Of a DNA stretch of 64,000 nucleotides, positions 9,003 to 17,491 are shown one piece after another; within the stretch, counting starts at the first letter, position 1; each line of letters begins with the position of its first letter. A program made the translations under genes and the position numbers. The notes below the pieces were generated by a model, which saw only the letters and a program-made list of their open reading frames with translations, did no database searches and had not been told where the DNA came from. Source of the DNA: Rhizobium leguminosarum (GTDB taxonomy: Bacteria; Pseudomonadota; Alphaproteobacteria; Rhizobiales; Rhizobiaceae); the NCBI RefSeq assembly GCF_001679785.1, contig NZ_CP016290.1, positions 124,001-188,000 of the forward strand. Reading direction: 5' to 3'.

Positions 9003-10175
9003 TTAGTGCCCAATTGCATGGCGGGCAATTGACCAGATGAAATCCGTCGGCATAGCAACGGCTGCCTGGTCGAGCTTGCCGGGGTTGGTCCAGAACCAAT
9101 TCGGATCCGGCGCGCCATTCGGGCTGCAGGAACCGGATGGATTGGGGCAGAGCGCCGGGATCGGCGGGTCGACGAATCCTGCTGGCGTCGTCTTTATTCC
9201 CTTCGCGTTGACGGCGGCACGCGCATGGCAGGTGATGCAGGACGAAGTGTCCGCGAATCCGGCCTCCGTTACCGAATTGCCAAGTTGCGTAGGCACGCCG
9301 GTCGCCGAGACGAAGTCGGTCTGGCTGCCCTTCAGGCAGTAATGTTCCCACACGGGTGAAAGGCCTGCAGAGCCCAGCACCGCTTTCAGTGCGTCGTTCT
9401 TTGCACAGGCGCTGTAGGGCCGATCAAGGACCTCATTCGCGTCCACGTCGGCGACAACCGCACCATAGGCATCATGGCATCCGGTATAATCGCAACGGCC
9501 TGGATTGTTCTGGTGCTCGAACGTTGCCCAGGTCCAGTTGGGCAGCACCTTACTGATGATATGCATGGCGACTAGCGCGTATTTCTTCCCGTCAGGTGCC
9601 TCGCTGACATAATAATCGGCGCTATCGACCTCATCGGCGGGTACCCAATTTGCCTTGACTTCCATGGCGCCGACAGGAGCTGAGATCGGCCGGCCGGCAT
9701 TATAGAAGGATCGCAGACCGGCCTTGGTAAAGAGCTGGTTGCAAACGATGTAATCGAAAGTCGCCTGGTTGCGGCGAACTTCTTCGCTCCCGTCGGGCGA
9801 CCCATGCGGGACGAGGCCCATCGGAGCCAACTGCTGGAGGGCTGGAAGACTCAGTATTTTTGGGCTGGCCACGGGAGTGGGGATTTCCGCCGCTGCAGCG
9901 ACCGCACCCGACTGTCCACAGGACGGGTCACCCTTGGCGCCCGGGAAAATTGGGTGCGGGGTGAATGTATCTTCGTTCGAAGCCCATGTTTCGAACAAAA
10001 CCTTGCCGGGCGTCGCCGCGACGGGAGCAGCGACATAAGCGAGGAAACGCCAGGACGCCTCGTCCGGCCTGTTGATTGCCAGGTTGGCATCGACCGACTG
10101 GGCGAAGCCGTCGAGGGCTATGGACGCCAACGTAAAAGCGGCACCCGTTGCAAATAATCTGGAAATCCAGTGCAT
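9003..10175 (-). CDS. secreted haem-binding (cytochrome c-like) protein
   Basis: The 390-residue protein starts at ATG 10175 with GGAGG five bases upstream and has a Sec signal peptide (hydrophobic core TGAAFTLASIALDG, cleavage probably after GFA or AQS). It contains one canonical haem attachment motif, CITCH, in the C-terminal third and an unusual CDYTGCH (C-x4-C-H) earlier. Such proteins sit in the periplasm and pass electrons. No known full-length family comes to mind. Its best functional link in the window is the decayed GMC dehydrogenase set at 16.5-18.8 kb, which would need a c-type acceptor; that link is inference. Confidence 0.7.
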   Translation of the reverse strand: MHWISRLFATGAAFTLASIALDGFAQSVDANLAINRPDEASWRFLAYVAAPVAATPGKVLFETWASNEDTFTPHPIFPGAKGDPSCGQSGAVAAAAEIPTPVASPKILSLPALQQLAPMGLVPHGSPDGSEEVRRNQATFDYIVCNQLFTKAGLRSFYNAGRPISAPVGAMEVKANWVPADEVDSADYYVSEAPDGKKYALVAMHIISKVLPNWTWATFEHQNNPGRCDYTGCHDAYGAVVADVDANEVLDRPYSACAKNDALKAVLGSAGLSPVWEHYCLKGSQTDFVSATGVPTQLGNSVTEAGFADTSSCITCHARAAVNAKGIKTTPAGFVDPPIPALCPNPSGSCSPNGAPDPNWFWTNPGKLDQAAVAMPTDFIWSIARHAIGH

Positions 10176-10261
10176 CTTGTCCTCCAAGCAGGTTCATCAG
10201 TCTCCGAGCTTTTTCGGAGGTGATTTTGTATTTTCGTTGCCTATTCGGGGCATCCCGCCGT

Positions 10262-10560
10262 GGCGCTGAATGCGTTCCGACGTCGTCACTATTTAATGGC
10301 GCTGGTTCTCAAAAGTGGCATATAATCCTTTGTGATGGTTTTTTATATGTATGACGCTTCTAACGCGTCTCTCTCTAAAACGCAATACCCTGTGCCAGTC
10401 AACAAGCACTTTGCTGCGCCAACAAACTCACCGCTCCATCGGAGCAGGCCTTTCGTCAGCTCATTGAATTTTCTCTTAGTGGGGTGCCGCGTGGGCTAGC
10501 CTTCGATCGGAATGAATTTCTCCGTGCCGGCGGCGCCTTCGCAACGCGCCGCGACCATCG
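10262..10560 (-). repeat. dispersed repeat, repA start and upstream region, copy 2
   Basis: It begins with a few codons of the repA-like N-terminus (GGCGCTGAATGCGTTCCGAC) and continues through the shared upstream block, including GCGCCAACAAACT, the GCTCC-ATC-GGAGC hairpin and CATTGAATTTTCTCTTAGT. It is closest to copies at 1386-1760 and 47822-48118. No gene follows it. Confidence 0.6.
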
Positions 10561-10918
10561 GTTTGCGCAGTTACAACAGAAGGCCCGGCTCCGAACGGGA
10601 AGATCGTTTCCCATCGTTACGATCCAGGAAGCGGGATTGGACGGCTTTTGACATCGCGTGCTAGAGGCAAACGGGATCGAGAGTTACGTTGTTGATGCGG
10701 CTTCAATCGCTACGTCACGTCGGCGCCGGCGCGCGAAGACCCATAAGATTGATGGGGAAGCGCTTCTCCGCGCACCGCTTGCTTTCAAGCGCGGCGAGCC
10801 ACGTGTATGCGCAATGGTCAAAACGCCGAGCCCAGAGGATGAAGATCGGCGTCGCATTTGCCGGGAACGTAAAATGTTGATTGCGGAACGGGCAACCGAC
10901 AGAACGGCGTTGGTGTAA
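10561..10918 (+). pseudogene. IS110-family transposase fragment
   Basis: The frame ANGIESYVVDAASIATSRRR, then RAKTHKIDGEALL and RRRICRERKMLIAERA, is typical of the N-terminal DEDD domain of rhizobial IS110 transposases. A stop codon (DGF-stop-HRVLE) interrupts it at about 10649, and the C-terminal domain is missing. Confidence 0.7.
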
Positions 10919-11036
10919 ACCTTGAGGTGGCGAACACTCAAAAGCTCGACGCGCTGCAGCAGCATTTATGGACGGCTTTCGATAGATATTGCCAGCAAGG
11001 GTATCTCCACGCTTCTGGCAATGATCCTGGTCACGC

Positions 11037-11133
11037 CGCAACTTCAGCTAAACCGCTTGTCGTTGGCGGGGGCGGATTGCGACACGACATGTCGGCAAGC
11101 CATGCCTGCGGATCGATGTCGTTGAGCTTGGCG
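11037..11133 (-). mobile_element. IS66-family transposase relic, left of the RIT element
   Basis: The minus strand reads AKLNDIDPQAWLAD, the conserved C-terminal part of IS66 TnpC proteins. Its N-terminal continuation lies on the other side of the RIT element at 14.56-14.66 kb, which shows that the RIT element inserted into this IS66 gene. Confidence 0.7.
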
Positions 11134-11134
11134 G

Positions 11135-11161
11135 TTTATGCCGACCGTCGAACTATGCCGA
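11135..11161 (+). repeat. RIT left terminal inverted repeat
   Basis: A 27-base sequence beginning TTTATGCCGACCGTCG and ending CTATGCCGA is repeated exactly, inverted, at 14508-14534. It contains two ATGCCGA motifs, probably recombinase arm or core sites. Confidence 0.85.
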
Positions 11162-11249
11162 GTGTCTCTTCTATTGTTTGCAGCAAACCGTGCGTTCCCG
11201 GCCCGTTCGGCGGGTCGCTGTTGTTTGGCACTCGGCATAGTTCTCATGC

Positions 11250-12266
11250 TCAGAGGGCGTTCAGGAATTCCAGAAGCCGGTCGCTTGGTCGAAATCGCTC
11301 GGCCTTGGCGCGTTCGTACGGCTTCAGCTTTGCGAGTGCAGATTCCTTCAGTTCGAGATGTGCATGAAGATAGGTCAACGTCGTTTCCATCGCTTCGTGG
11401 CCCAACCACAGGGCAATTACGGAGCAGTCGACGCCCGCCTGCAGCAACTCCATGGCAGCAGAGTGCCGCAAGACATGGGGCGAGACCCGCTTTGAGCGAA
11501 GGGAGATGCAGTGCTCACGTGCTTTGGCGACATATTTGTTCAGCAGCGCCTGCACGCCGTCCGCGCTGAGCCTGCCACCGTGCATATTCGGAAAGAGAGC
11601 CGTTGCGCCCCGCTTCCCTGGCTCCCTGAGCCACCGCTGGAGGGCTTGCTGTGCAACCTTCGTGAGCGGCGTACTTCGCTCTTTGCGGCCCTTGCCGACG
11701 CATTGCACATGCGCACCGCGGCCGAGCACTACCGAGTCTCGGTCGAGGTCGATGATCTCCGAGACCCGCAGCCCCGTTTGCGCGGCCAGCAATAGCAGAG
11801 TGTAATCGCGGCGTCCCAGCCACGTGTTTCGATCCGTACAGTCCAGGATCGCTTCAATCTCGGGCCTGGTTAGGAACTGAAGCTGCCGCTTGTCGCATCG
11901 CTTGCTGGGGATCGCGAGCACACGCTGAATGTGGGCGCTGTGTGCCGGCTCCTCAAACGCCGCATATCGGAAGAAAGAGCGGATGGCTGTGAGGCGGAGA
12001 TTCCGGGTCCGCACCGAGGCGGATCTCTGCGTCTCAAGATCCTCCAGGAATGCGCCGATGAAAGGAGCGTCCAAATCCCGCAGCGTCAACTGGGATGGGG
12101 ATCTCCCAATGCGCGTCTGTGCGAAAGCAAACAGGAGCCTGAAGGTGTCGCGATAGGAGGCGATGGTATTGGAACTTACACCTCGATGCTTCATAAGCCG
12201 ATCCGTAAACCACCGCTCGATTAGCACGGGCAGGTCGTTCGTGTGTCTCATGACCGGACCTCCCAA
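11250..12266 (-). CDS. tyrosine recombinase, third gene of the RIT trio
   Basis: The 338-residue XerC/D-like recombinase has a core-binding N-terminal domain, then the catalytic Arg (TGLRVSEI), HVLRHSAAMELL, WLGHEAMETTLTYLH and the nucleophilic Tyr in that last motif. Its start overlaps the end of the middle gene by 19 bases, which implies coupled translation. All catalytic positions are present, so it appears functional. Confidence 0.88.
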   Translation of the reverse strand: MGGPVMRHTNDLPVLIERWFTDRLMKHRGVSSNTIASYRDTFRLLFAFAQTRIGRSPSQLTLRDLDAPFIGAFLEDLETQRSASVRTRNLRLTAIRSFFRYAAFEEPAHSAHIQRVLAIPSKRCDKRQLQFLTRPEIEAILDCTDRNTWLGRRDYTLLLLAAQTGLRVSEIIDLDRDSVVLGRGAHVQCVGKGRKERSTPLTKVAQQALQRWLREPGKRGATALFPNMHGGRLSADGVQALLNKYVAKAREHCISLRSKRVSPHVLRHSAAMELLQAGVDCSVIALWLGHEAMETTLTYLHAHLELKESALAKLKPYERAKAERFRPSDRLLEFLNAL

Positions 12267-13171
12267 CGCTTATCCAATCGCCGTACGGCATGGTTCATCA
12301 GTTCCGGCGTGGCCGACAGATACCAATAGGTGTCGCGAACATTGGCATGGCCGAGGAAGGTTGAGAGAACGGGCAGCTCGCGTTCCACATCTTCGCCGGC
12401 GCGATGCCAGTTGATCAGGGTCTGGACGGCGAAACGGTGACGAAGATCATGAATCCGTGGGCCATCTCGATTCCCCTCCTGTCGTAATCCGATTTGCCGG
12501 GATAGTCGCCAGAACACGCGATGCACGTATTGATGCAGCAATCTGCCGCCTTGTTCGGCGACGAAGAAATAGGGACTGCGCGGCGTACCAAGGTGTGCAT
12601 CGCGTCGGGCGGCGTAGCCCGAAAGGACAGCAATTGTCGTGGCATGCAGCGGGACCAGCCGTGACTTGCCAAACTTTGTCTCTCGGATGGTGAGGACGCC
12701 CTGGTCGAGATCGACATCGGCCCGGAGCAGGCTGAGCGCTTCGGAATGGCGCAGTCCGGCCACTGCTATCAGCCCGAACAGGCAGTGATATGTCCAGCGC
12801 CGCAGAGCGTTGGCCGGCGGCAACGACAGTGCCGCCGCCAAAAGTGTCTGAATCTCGATCTCGCTATAGATGTAGGGCTTTGTCCGCCGTGCCGGTGCTA
12901 CAGCGTCGCTTGGTAGCACTTCTGTCAAAGGATCGAAATAACTGAGGTGCTGTGCAAAGCAGCGCACATCAGACAGGCGGATGGACCAGCTTGGCTGCCG
13001 GCCCATCGAGGTGACCCACTCCATTGCCAGATCATTCGTGATGGTCTCGGCGCCGCGGGATTCCATGAAAGCGACGAACTCCGACAATCGTTTTGCCGGA
13101 CCGTCATATTTGTATCCCAGCCCTTGGCGCATGCCGATGTAGCGCTCAAACGCGGTGCCAAGCCGGCTCAT
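12248..13171 (-). CDS. tyrosine recombinase, middle gene of the RIT trio
   Basis: The 307-residue recombinase shows AGLRHSEALSLL (catalytic Arg), HDLRHRFAVQTL and LGHANVRDTYWYL with the C-terminal Tyr. A longer insert between HDLRHRFAVQTL and the Tyr motif (WHRAGEDVERELPVLSTF) is typical of the middle protein in such trios. It overlaps the upstream gene by four bases (ATGA) and the downstream gene by 19. Confidence 0.88.
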   Translation of the reverse strand: MSRLGTAFERYIGMRQGLGYKYDGPAKRLSEFVAFMESRGAETITNDLAMEWVTSMGRQPSWSIRLSDVRCFAQHLSYFDPLTEVLPSDAVAPARRTKPYIYSEIEIQTLLAAALSLPPANALRRWTYHCLFGLIAVAGLRHSEALSLLRADVDLDQGVLTIRETKFGKSRLVPLHATTIAVLSGYAARRDAHLGTPRSPYFFVAEQGGRLLHQYVHRVFWRLSRQIGLRQEGNRDGPRIHDLRHRFAVQTLINWHRAGEDVERELPVLSTFLGHANVRDTYWYLSATPELMNHAVRRLDKRWEVRS

Positions 13172-14430
13172 TGGACACCTCCCGGCCAGGGTAGGCTCAG
13201 TTCACGCAGCTTATCAATATCGAGCTTGGCATAGATTCTTGTACTGTCGATGCTTCGATGGCGGAGCAGTTGGCCGATCTCAGCAAAGCTGGCGCCCGAT
13301 CGCAAAAGGTCAGTCGCAAGGCTGTGGCGGAAAAGATGGGCGCCGTGATGCGCATAGCCTTCAATGTCGGCCTGTTCGAGTGCTTGCTTAGCGATCCACG
13401 TGATGGCGCTGCCAGATGTAAAACCCACGTGCGGGGCGAGTGTTCGTAGGAAAAGTCGTCGACATGCCGAGGCTGGACGCCCATGTCGGATATAAGCGAC
13501 GAGTGCTGTTCCGACGTCGTGACGCAGCGGCATAGTCGCTTGGCGTCGTCCCTTTCCGTGTACGAGGATCGTGCCCGACTGCCAGTCGATATCGTCAAGA
13601 TTGAGGTTGGAAACTTCGCTGGCGCGCAAACCGAGCTTGGCGAGGATCATCAGAACCGCGTAGTCCCGACGACCCATTGCCGTCGTCCGATCACAGGCAT
13701 CGAGAACCTTCTGGACTTTCTCGGGCGGGAGAAATGTTGGAAGGCCGGCAAGTCGCCAGCGGCGGATGGACGGCACACAGCCAGCGAGCGGCATCGAGAT
13801 GAAACCCTTCAGATGCAAATAGCGCAGGAAGGCACGCACAACCCCGCACATGGCTTTGCCACTGTCGGCGGAACCATCGAGCGCATGTCGCTCGACATAA
13901 CCGATCACGGTCTGCGGGGTGAGCGCTGCAAACCCGTCTACGCCTAAAGGGCACACCTCCCGGAGAAATCGAAGCGACAGAAGCTTGTGGCTCCCCATAG
14001 TCGCGGCGGCGAGCCCTCTCTCAGTCGAGAGATATTGCCCGAATACATCGACGATCTTCTCGTGCTCACTGCGCAGAATCGGAAGTGCGGCTGGTATTAA
14101 GCCTTTCTCCCGTAACGCCAAAAGCAAGCGGCGGAGTGCCGATCGATCGCCCGAGTCGGGCTTCCAGTGCTTGAAACGATGCTCAAGAAAGCGGTCGACG
14201 TGAACCTCGCTTAAATCCTGCGGAGCATGTCCATTGCCAACATGCCAGTCCATCAGATCCCGAAACAGGCTCAGCGAGCGCCACGTGCAATGCCGACCCA
14301 AACCTTCGTTCGACATTTTGGCGGCGTAAACGCCCGCAAACTCCCGATACGGACCATAGACCAGCTTCCGGTATAGGGCGCTGCGATTCAAATAGTCAGT
14401 TGCGTTCATGTGTCCTCTCCTTCGCGTCAA
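13168..14430 (-). CDS. tyrosine recombinase, first gene of the RIT trio
   Basis: The 420-residue recombinase is the promoter-proximal member. It has LGLRASEVSNL, HLFRHSLATDLLRSG and LLRHRSIDSTRIYAKLD, so the catalytic Arg/His/Arg/Tyr set is intact. It starts at ATG 14430, about 80 bases inside the right terminal repeat. The extra N-terminal ~100 residues compared with XerC are usual for this member. Confidence 0.88.
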   Translation of the reverse strand: MTRRRGHMNATDYLNRSALYRKLVYGPYREFAGVYAAKMSNEGLGRHCTWRSLSLFRDLMDWHVGNGHAPQDLSEVHVDRFLEHRFKHWKPDSGDRSALRRLLLALREKGLIPAALPILRSEHEKIVDVFGQYLSTERGLAAATMGSHKLLSLRFLREVCPLGVDGFAALTPQTVIGYVERHALDGSADSGKAMCGVVRAFLRYLHLKGFISMPLAGCVPSIRRWRLAGLPTFLPPEKVQKVLDACDRTTAMGRRDYAVLMILAKLGLRASEVSNLNLDDIDWQSGTILVHGKGRRQATMPLRHDVGTALVAYIRHGRPASACRRLFLRTLAPHVGFTSGSAITWIAKQALEQADIEGYAHHGAHLFRHSLATDLLRSGASFAEIGQLLRHRSIDSTRIYAKLDIDKLRELSLPWPGGVQ

Positions 14431-14507
14431 CTGCGACGGAGAGACCCTAAACTATGCCGACTAGCTGCCCGCTATGATGCCGGAAACGTTGGCAAAAAGT
14501 TGATTAA

Positions 14508-14534
14508 TCGGCATAGTTCGACGGTCGGCATAAA
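14508..14534 (-). repeat. RIT right terminal inverted repeat
   Basis: This is the exact inverted match of 11135-11161. Just outside it lies the palindrome at 14540-14559. Confidence 0.85.
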
Positions 14535-14539
14535 CGGCG

Positions 14540-14559
14540 TTATGCCGCGCGCGGCATAA
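14540..14559. repeat. perfect 20-bp palindrome TTATGCCGCGCGCGGCATAA
   Basis: The palindrome shares TTATGCCG with the RIT terminal repeat and sits at the junction with the IS66 relic. It is absent from the left end, so the two ends of the element are asymmetric. It may be a recombinase binding or cleavage site. Confidence 0.7.
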
Positions 14560-14562
14560 GCA

Positions 14563-14660
14563 GGTCATGATGAGCGTGGCCATGAACGCGGCACGATCAG
14601 CACCACGCTCCGATCCGGCGAAGAGCCATGACTTCCTGCCGAGCGCCATCCCCCGTTCAT
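14563..14660 (-). mobile_element. IS66-family transposase relic, right of the RIT element
   Basis: The minus strand reads RGMALGRKSWLFAGSERGAD and AAFMATLIMT, the conserved C-terminal region of IS66 TnpC. The next residues, AKLNDIDP, are found left of the RIT element at about 11.13 kb. Confidence 0.75.
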
Positions 14661-15131
14661 TCTGCCCATGTCGGCGATGAAGTCGAAGTCCATTATCGCT
14701 GGCATCCGTATTTCGGCCAAAAGATTTCCATTCGCCGCGTCGAAGAACGAGCGACAGGTCGGTTTCTGAAGGTTTTGGGCCCCTCAGGTGTGGTGGTCTC
14801 GATTTCGGGGTGGATGATTGATCCTGTGGTGTGCGGCGGCATGACCATGGGAACGGCACGCGTCGATCTTGCGGCGCTGATCGAACTGGACAGACTGGTC
14901 TCAGGCGGTGCGAAGGCGGCACTCTTCCGAGGTGAACATAGAATCACTCAGGAGGAAGATGATGAGATCCCGCAACACGCTGGTGCCGGCGTCGGGCCGG
15001 CAGCTCGACCTGATATTCAAAACCCGCACGCTCGACGGACTGAGCGACAAGGATCGCGAGAAGGCGATATCAACACTGGCTTGCCTGCTGATGCAGGCGG
15101 CCGGTCTGGCCGTCGAGGAGTTCAACGATGA
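14628..15131 (+). CDS. DUF5372-type protein of a serine-recombinase cassette
   Basis: The N-terminal half (YRWHPYFGQKISIRRVEERA, then SGWMIDPVVCGGMTMG) is the conserved core of a small family found directly before a short gene and a large serine recombinase in rhizobial mobile DNA. The C-terminal half is low in recognisable structure. Its function is unknown; a DNA-binding or recombination-helper role is plausible from context. The start overlaps the IS66 relic, so the true N-terminus may lie a little further in. Confidence 0.6.
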   Translation: MTSCRAPSPVHSAHVGDEVEVHYRWHPYFGQKISIRRVEERATGRFLKVLGPSGVVVSISGWMIDPVVCGGMTMGTARVDLAALIELDRLVSGGAKAALFRGEHRITQEEDDEIPQHAGAGVGPAARPDIQNPHARRTERQGSREGDINTGLPADAGGRSGRRGVQR

Positions 15132-15141
15132 TCAGCACTGA
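14959..15141 (+). CDS. small conserved ORF of the serine-recombinase cassette
   Basis: It encodes 60 residues beginning MMRSRNTLVPASGRQLD. AGGAGGA lies directly before the ATG and fixes the start. It overlaps both neighbours in other frames (the recombinase starts at 15128), which points to translational coupling. No known domain is present; it travels with the DUF5372-type gene and the recombinase. Confidence 0.6.
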   Translation: MMRSRNTLVPASGRQLDLIFKTRTLDGLSDKDREKAISTLACLLMQAAGLAVEEFNDDQH

Positions 15142-15443
15142 TCTGATTCCGACAGTGCTGCTTGAACGCAAGGCCGTCGTTTACGTTCGGCAGTCCACTC
15201 AGTCACAGGTGATGACCAATCTGGAAAGCCAGCGACGGCAGTATGATCTTGTTGACGTCGCACGACAGCGCGGCTTTCTCGACGTTGAGGTCATCGACGA
15301 TGACCTCGGACGCTCTGCCAGCGGAACGGTCGCGCGCCCCGGCTTCGATCGTCTCGTCGCCCTGCTGTGCGCCGGCAAAGTTGGTGCCGTTTTATGCTTC
15401 GACGCCTCACGGCTCGCACGTAACGGCCGCGACTGGCACCATC
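15128..15443 (+). pseudogene. large serine recombinase, truncated by IS6
   Basis: The resolvase domain starts with AVVYVRQSTQSQV, which holds the nucleophilic Ser, and continues to CFDASRLARNGRDWHH. The IS6 element begins at 15444 and removes the rest of the catalytic domain and the whole zinc-ribbon/recombinase region. The first 105 residues alone cannot recombine DNA. Confidence 0.85.
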
Positions 15444-16332
15444 GGGCCTGTCGCAAATTTTTCCGCTTAACCCTATGTTGACCATCCGCAGAGAATTTGC
15501 CGCTCCGAAAGTTGCGGAGCGAACCGATGATTCTGAATGCCATTGCCGAAAAGCTGAAGCGCCAGTCGAAGGATGATTTCAAAGGCAGGCATTTCGAGGC
15601 CTGGCTGATTGTACAGGCGGTCGCTTGGTACCTTCGTTATCCGCTCAGCTATCGGGATATCGAGGAGATGTTCGGGGAACGCGGCTTCGTGGTCGATCAC
15701 AGCACAATTAATCGGTGGGTATTGGCCTACGCGCCGATGATTGAGAAGCGGCTGCGTCAGTTCCGCCGGCCACATTGCGGCTCTGTTCGCGTCGATGAGA
15801 CCTATGTCAAGATCCGCGGCAAATGGCGATACCTATATCGGGCCATCGACAACACGGCAATCCGATGGACTTCCTGTTGACGGCGAAGCGCGATCTCGAC
15901 GCCGCCAAACGGTTCTTCCGCAAGATGCTCAAAGACGAGCCCTTGTTGTCGCCGAATAAGATCGGGACGGACGGGCCAACACCTTCCCGTCAACGATCAA
16001 AACGTCGGTTGATGATGGGCTTCTACATCCGGACCCCGTCCACTATGTCACCAAGCACCTCCAGCAAGGCATCGAAAGTGACCATTTCCGGGTAAAGAAG
16101 AACATGCCAAAAATCGGTGGCTTCCAATCTTTCAACACGGCGCGGCGAACCATCGCGGGTTTCGAGGCGATGCTGTGGCTGAGGAAAGGCTTCGGCCTCT
16201 CGGGCAGTTGGACCATCAACGATCAGAACGATCTGCTTGCGCGCCTCTTCGGACTGCAGAAAGTTAACAAAGCATGAAACTGAAGATGCTCAAGGGATAA
16301 TCGCGCGCTCCGAAAATGTTTGCGACAGGCCC
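15444..16332 (+). mobile_element. IS6-family element, type A copy 1
   Basis: Ends are GGGCCTGTCGCAAA on the left and its inverse on the right, giving 889 bp. The copy at 22208-23097 is nearly identical but has one more G near the middle. No matching 8-bp target duplication flanks it, so it probably arrived or was left by replicon fusion or deletion. Confidence 0.88.
15497..16277 (+). pseudogene. IS6-family transposase, two frameshifts
   Basis: The first frame carries the N-terminal domain and first Asp (VRVDETYVKIRGKWRYLYRA) and shifts after AIDNT. A second frame continues NPMDFLLTAKRDLDAA to IGTDG, where one G of GGGG is missing compared with the copy at 22.2 kb. The C-terminus (KKNMPKIGGFQSF to LQKVNKA) follows in a third frame. 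It cannot make a full transposase. Confidence 0.85.
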
Positions 16333-16479
16333 GCCGGCGGCGCAATCATCTCGAAACAAAGGACGACCTCATCGGAAACGGCAACAAACTGAGCAATAGT
16401 ACTTATTTACGACATCACAAATATAGCTAGTCTAGCGGCGTCTTGTCCCGCCAAATTTCAATCAATTGTGGAGTCAGCC
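16333..16479. other. intergenic, nothing recognised
   Basis: Short spacer between the IS6 end and the dehydrogenase remnants; no signal seen. Confidence 0.3.
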
Positions 16480-16626
16480 GATGACAGCAGCGTTTTGGAG
16501 TCAGCCGACGACAGTTGCGGATTTGACCAGTACAGGCGTGGCTATCGGCGCTCTTGCGCCTGTGGTTACTCTGACACCTGCCCTCGCGCAGACCGACTTG
16601 GTTGCGTTGTCGCGCTATTTTTCCTG
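16480..16626 (+). pseudogene. short secreted-type ORF, possible dehydrogenase small-subunit relic
   Basis: A 48-residue frame contains a hydrophobic segment ending in an Ala-x-Ala-type site (GALAPVVTLTPALAQ) followed by DLVALSRYFS and a stop. Gluconate/sorbitol-dehydrogenase small subunits have such an exported N-terminus and a similar LSxFLT motif, and a GMC flavoprotein follows. I infer a truncated small subunit, with modest confidence. Confidence 0.4.
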
Positions 16627-16658
16627 ATGCGGCTTTGCGGGAATGATGGAGGATCAAA

Positions 16659-17392
16659 GTGCTTTTCCCACTCGAATCAGCGCTGAAGGCGGATTCCAAG
16701 TCTGTCGCAGCGTCTGGCGACTACGATATCGTCGTCGTTGGCTCCGGCATTTCCGGAGCTATAATTGCCAAGCAGGCTGCAGGAGCTGGCAAGCGTGTCC
16801 TTGTGCTTGAAGCCGGAACCGGTGCCAATAGCTCTTTGGCAGGCTATAACGATCTGCTGACGACCTTCTATTCGGCAGCCACCAAGGATAACCAGTCGCC
16901 CTTTCCGCTGAATGCGAACGCGGCCATGCCCCGCAGCACGCAGCTTCGCAAGCTGCAGGCGGGGGAAACCGATAGCTCGACCTATATCGTTCAATCCGGA
17001 CCTTATGCGGCAATATGCGGCCCATCCTGTCGTTCACGGTTCCGGAATATACCATGAAGGATGCCGCCTATGGCCGCCAGTTTGCGCGCACCGTCTTTAC
17101 GCGTCTGGGCGCGCAGGATCATACCCATTACGACCCCAGCGATTTCGGCTATGTGGCCTATGAGGGGCAAGGCTATGCGATCCGCGGCGGCAATCATCTG
17201 GCCGACACCCACATCATGGGAACGACGAAGACCAATTCCGTCGTGGACAAGAACCACCGCAGCTGGGACCACGAAAACCTCTACCTCGTGGGTGGCGGCA
17301 GTATGCCGACGATCGGCACAGCCAATGTCACCTTGACGCTGGCCGCCATGTGCTTCCGAAGCGGTCGCGACATTCTGAAATATCTGCACTGA
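16659..17392 (+). pseudogene. GMC-family FAD oxidoreductase with a large internal deletion
   Basis: The N-terminus has the FAD-binding Rossmann motif VVVGSGISGAIIAKQ. After about 120 residues the frame breaks, and a second frame from about 17010 gives the C-terminal GMC signature HIMGTTKTNSVVDKNHRSW and GSMPTIGTANVTLTL. Members of the family are around 500-600 residues, so roughly 300 central residues are missing together with a frameshift. The catalytic His is retained, but the substrate domain is gone. Confidence 0.85.
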
Positions 17393-17491
17393 ACAAAGAC
17401 CAATATCCGATACGCGGAACGAACTGCGGAACTCGACGCAAGCGACACGAAGCCGGACTGTGCACCTAACTATATTCCAAGGAGCTTGAGG

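Larger units (their letters stand above)
11134..14562 (-). mobile_element. RIT element (recombinase in trio)
   Basis: Three overlapping tyrosine recombinase genes read the same way and are enclosed by inverted repeats at 11135-11161 and 14508-14534. A shorter inner pair, around CTCGGCATAGTT, lies near 11231 and 14450. The outer sequence on both sides is one IS66 transposase gene, so the insertion limits can be read almost to the base. The structure fits the described RIT elements, whose transposition mechanism is poorly understood. Confidence 0.85.
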
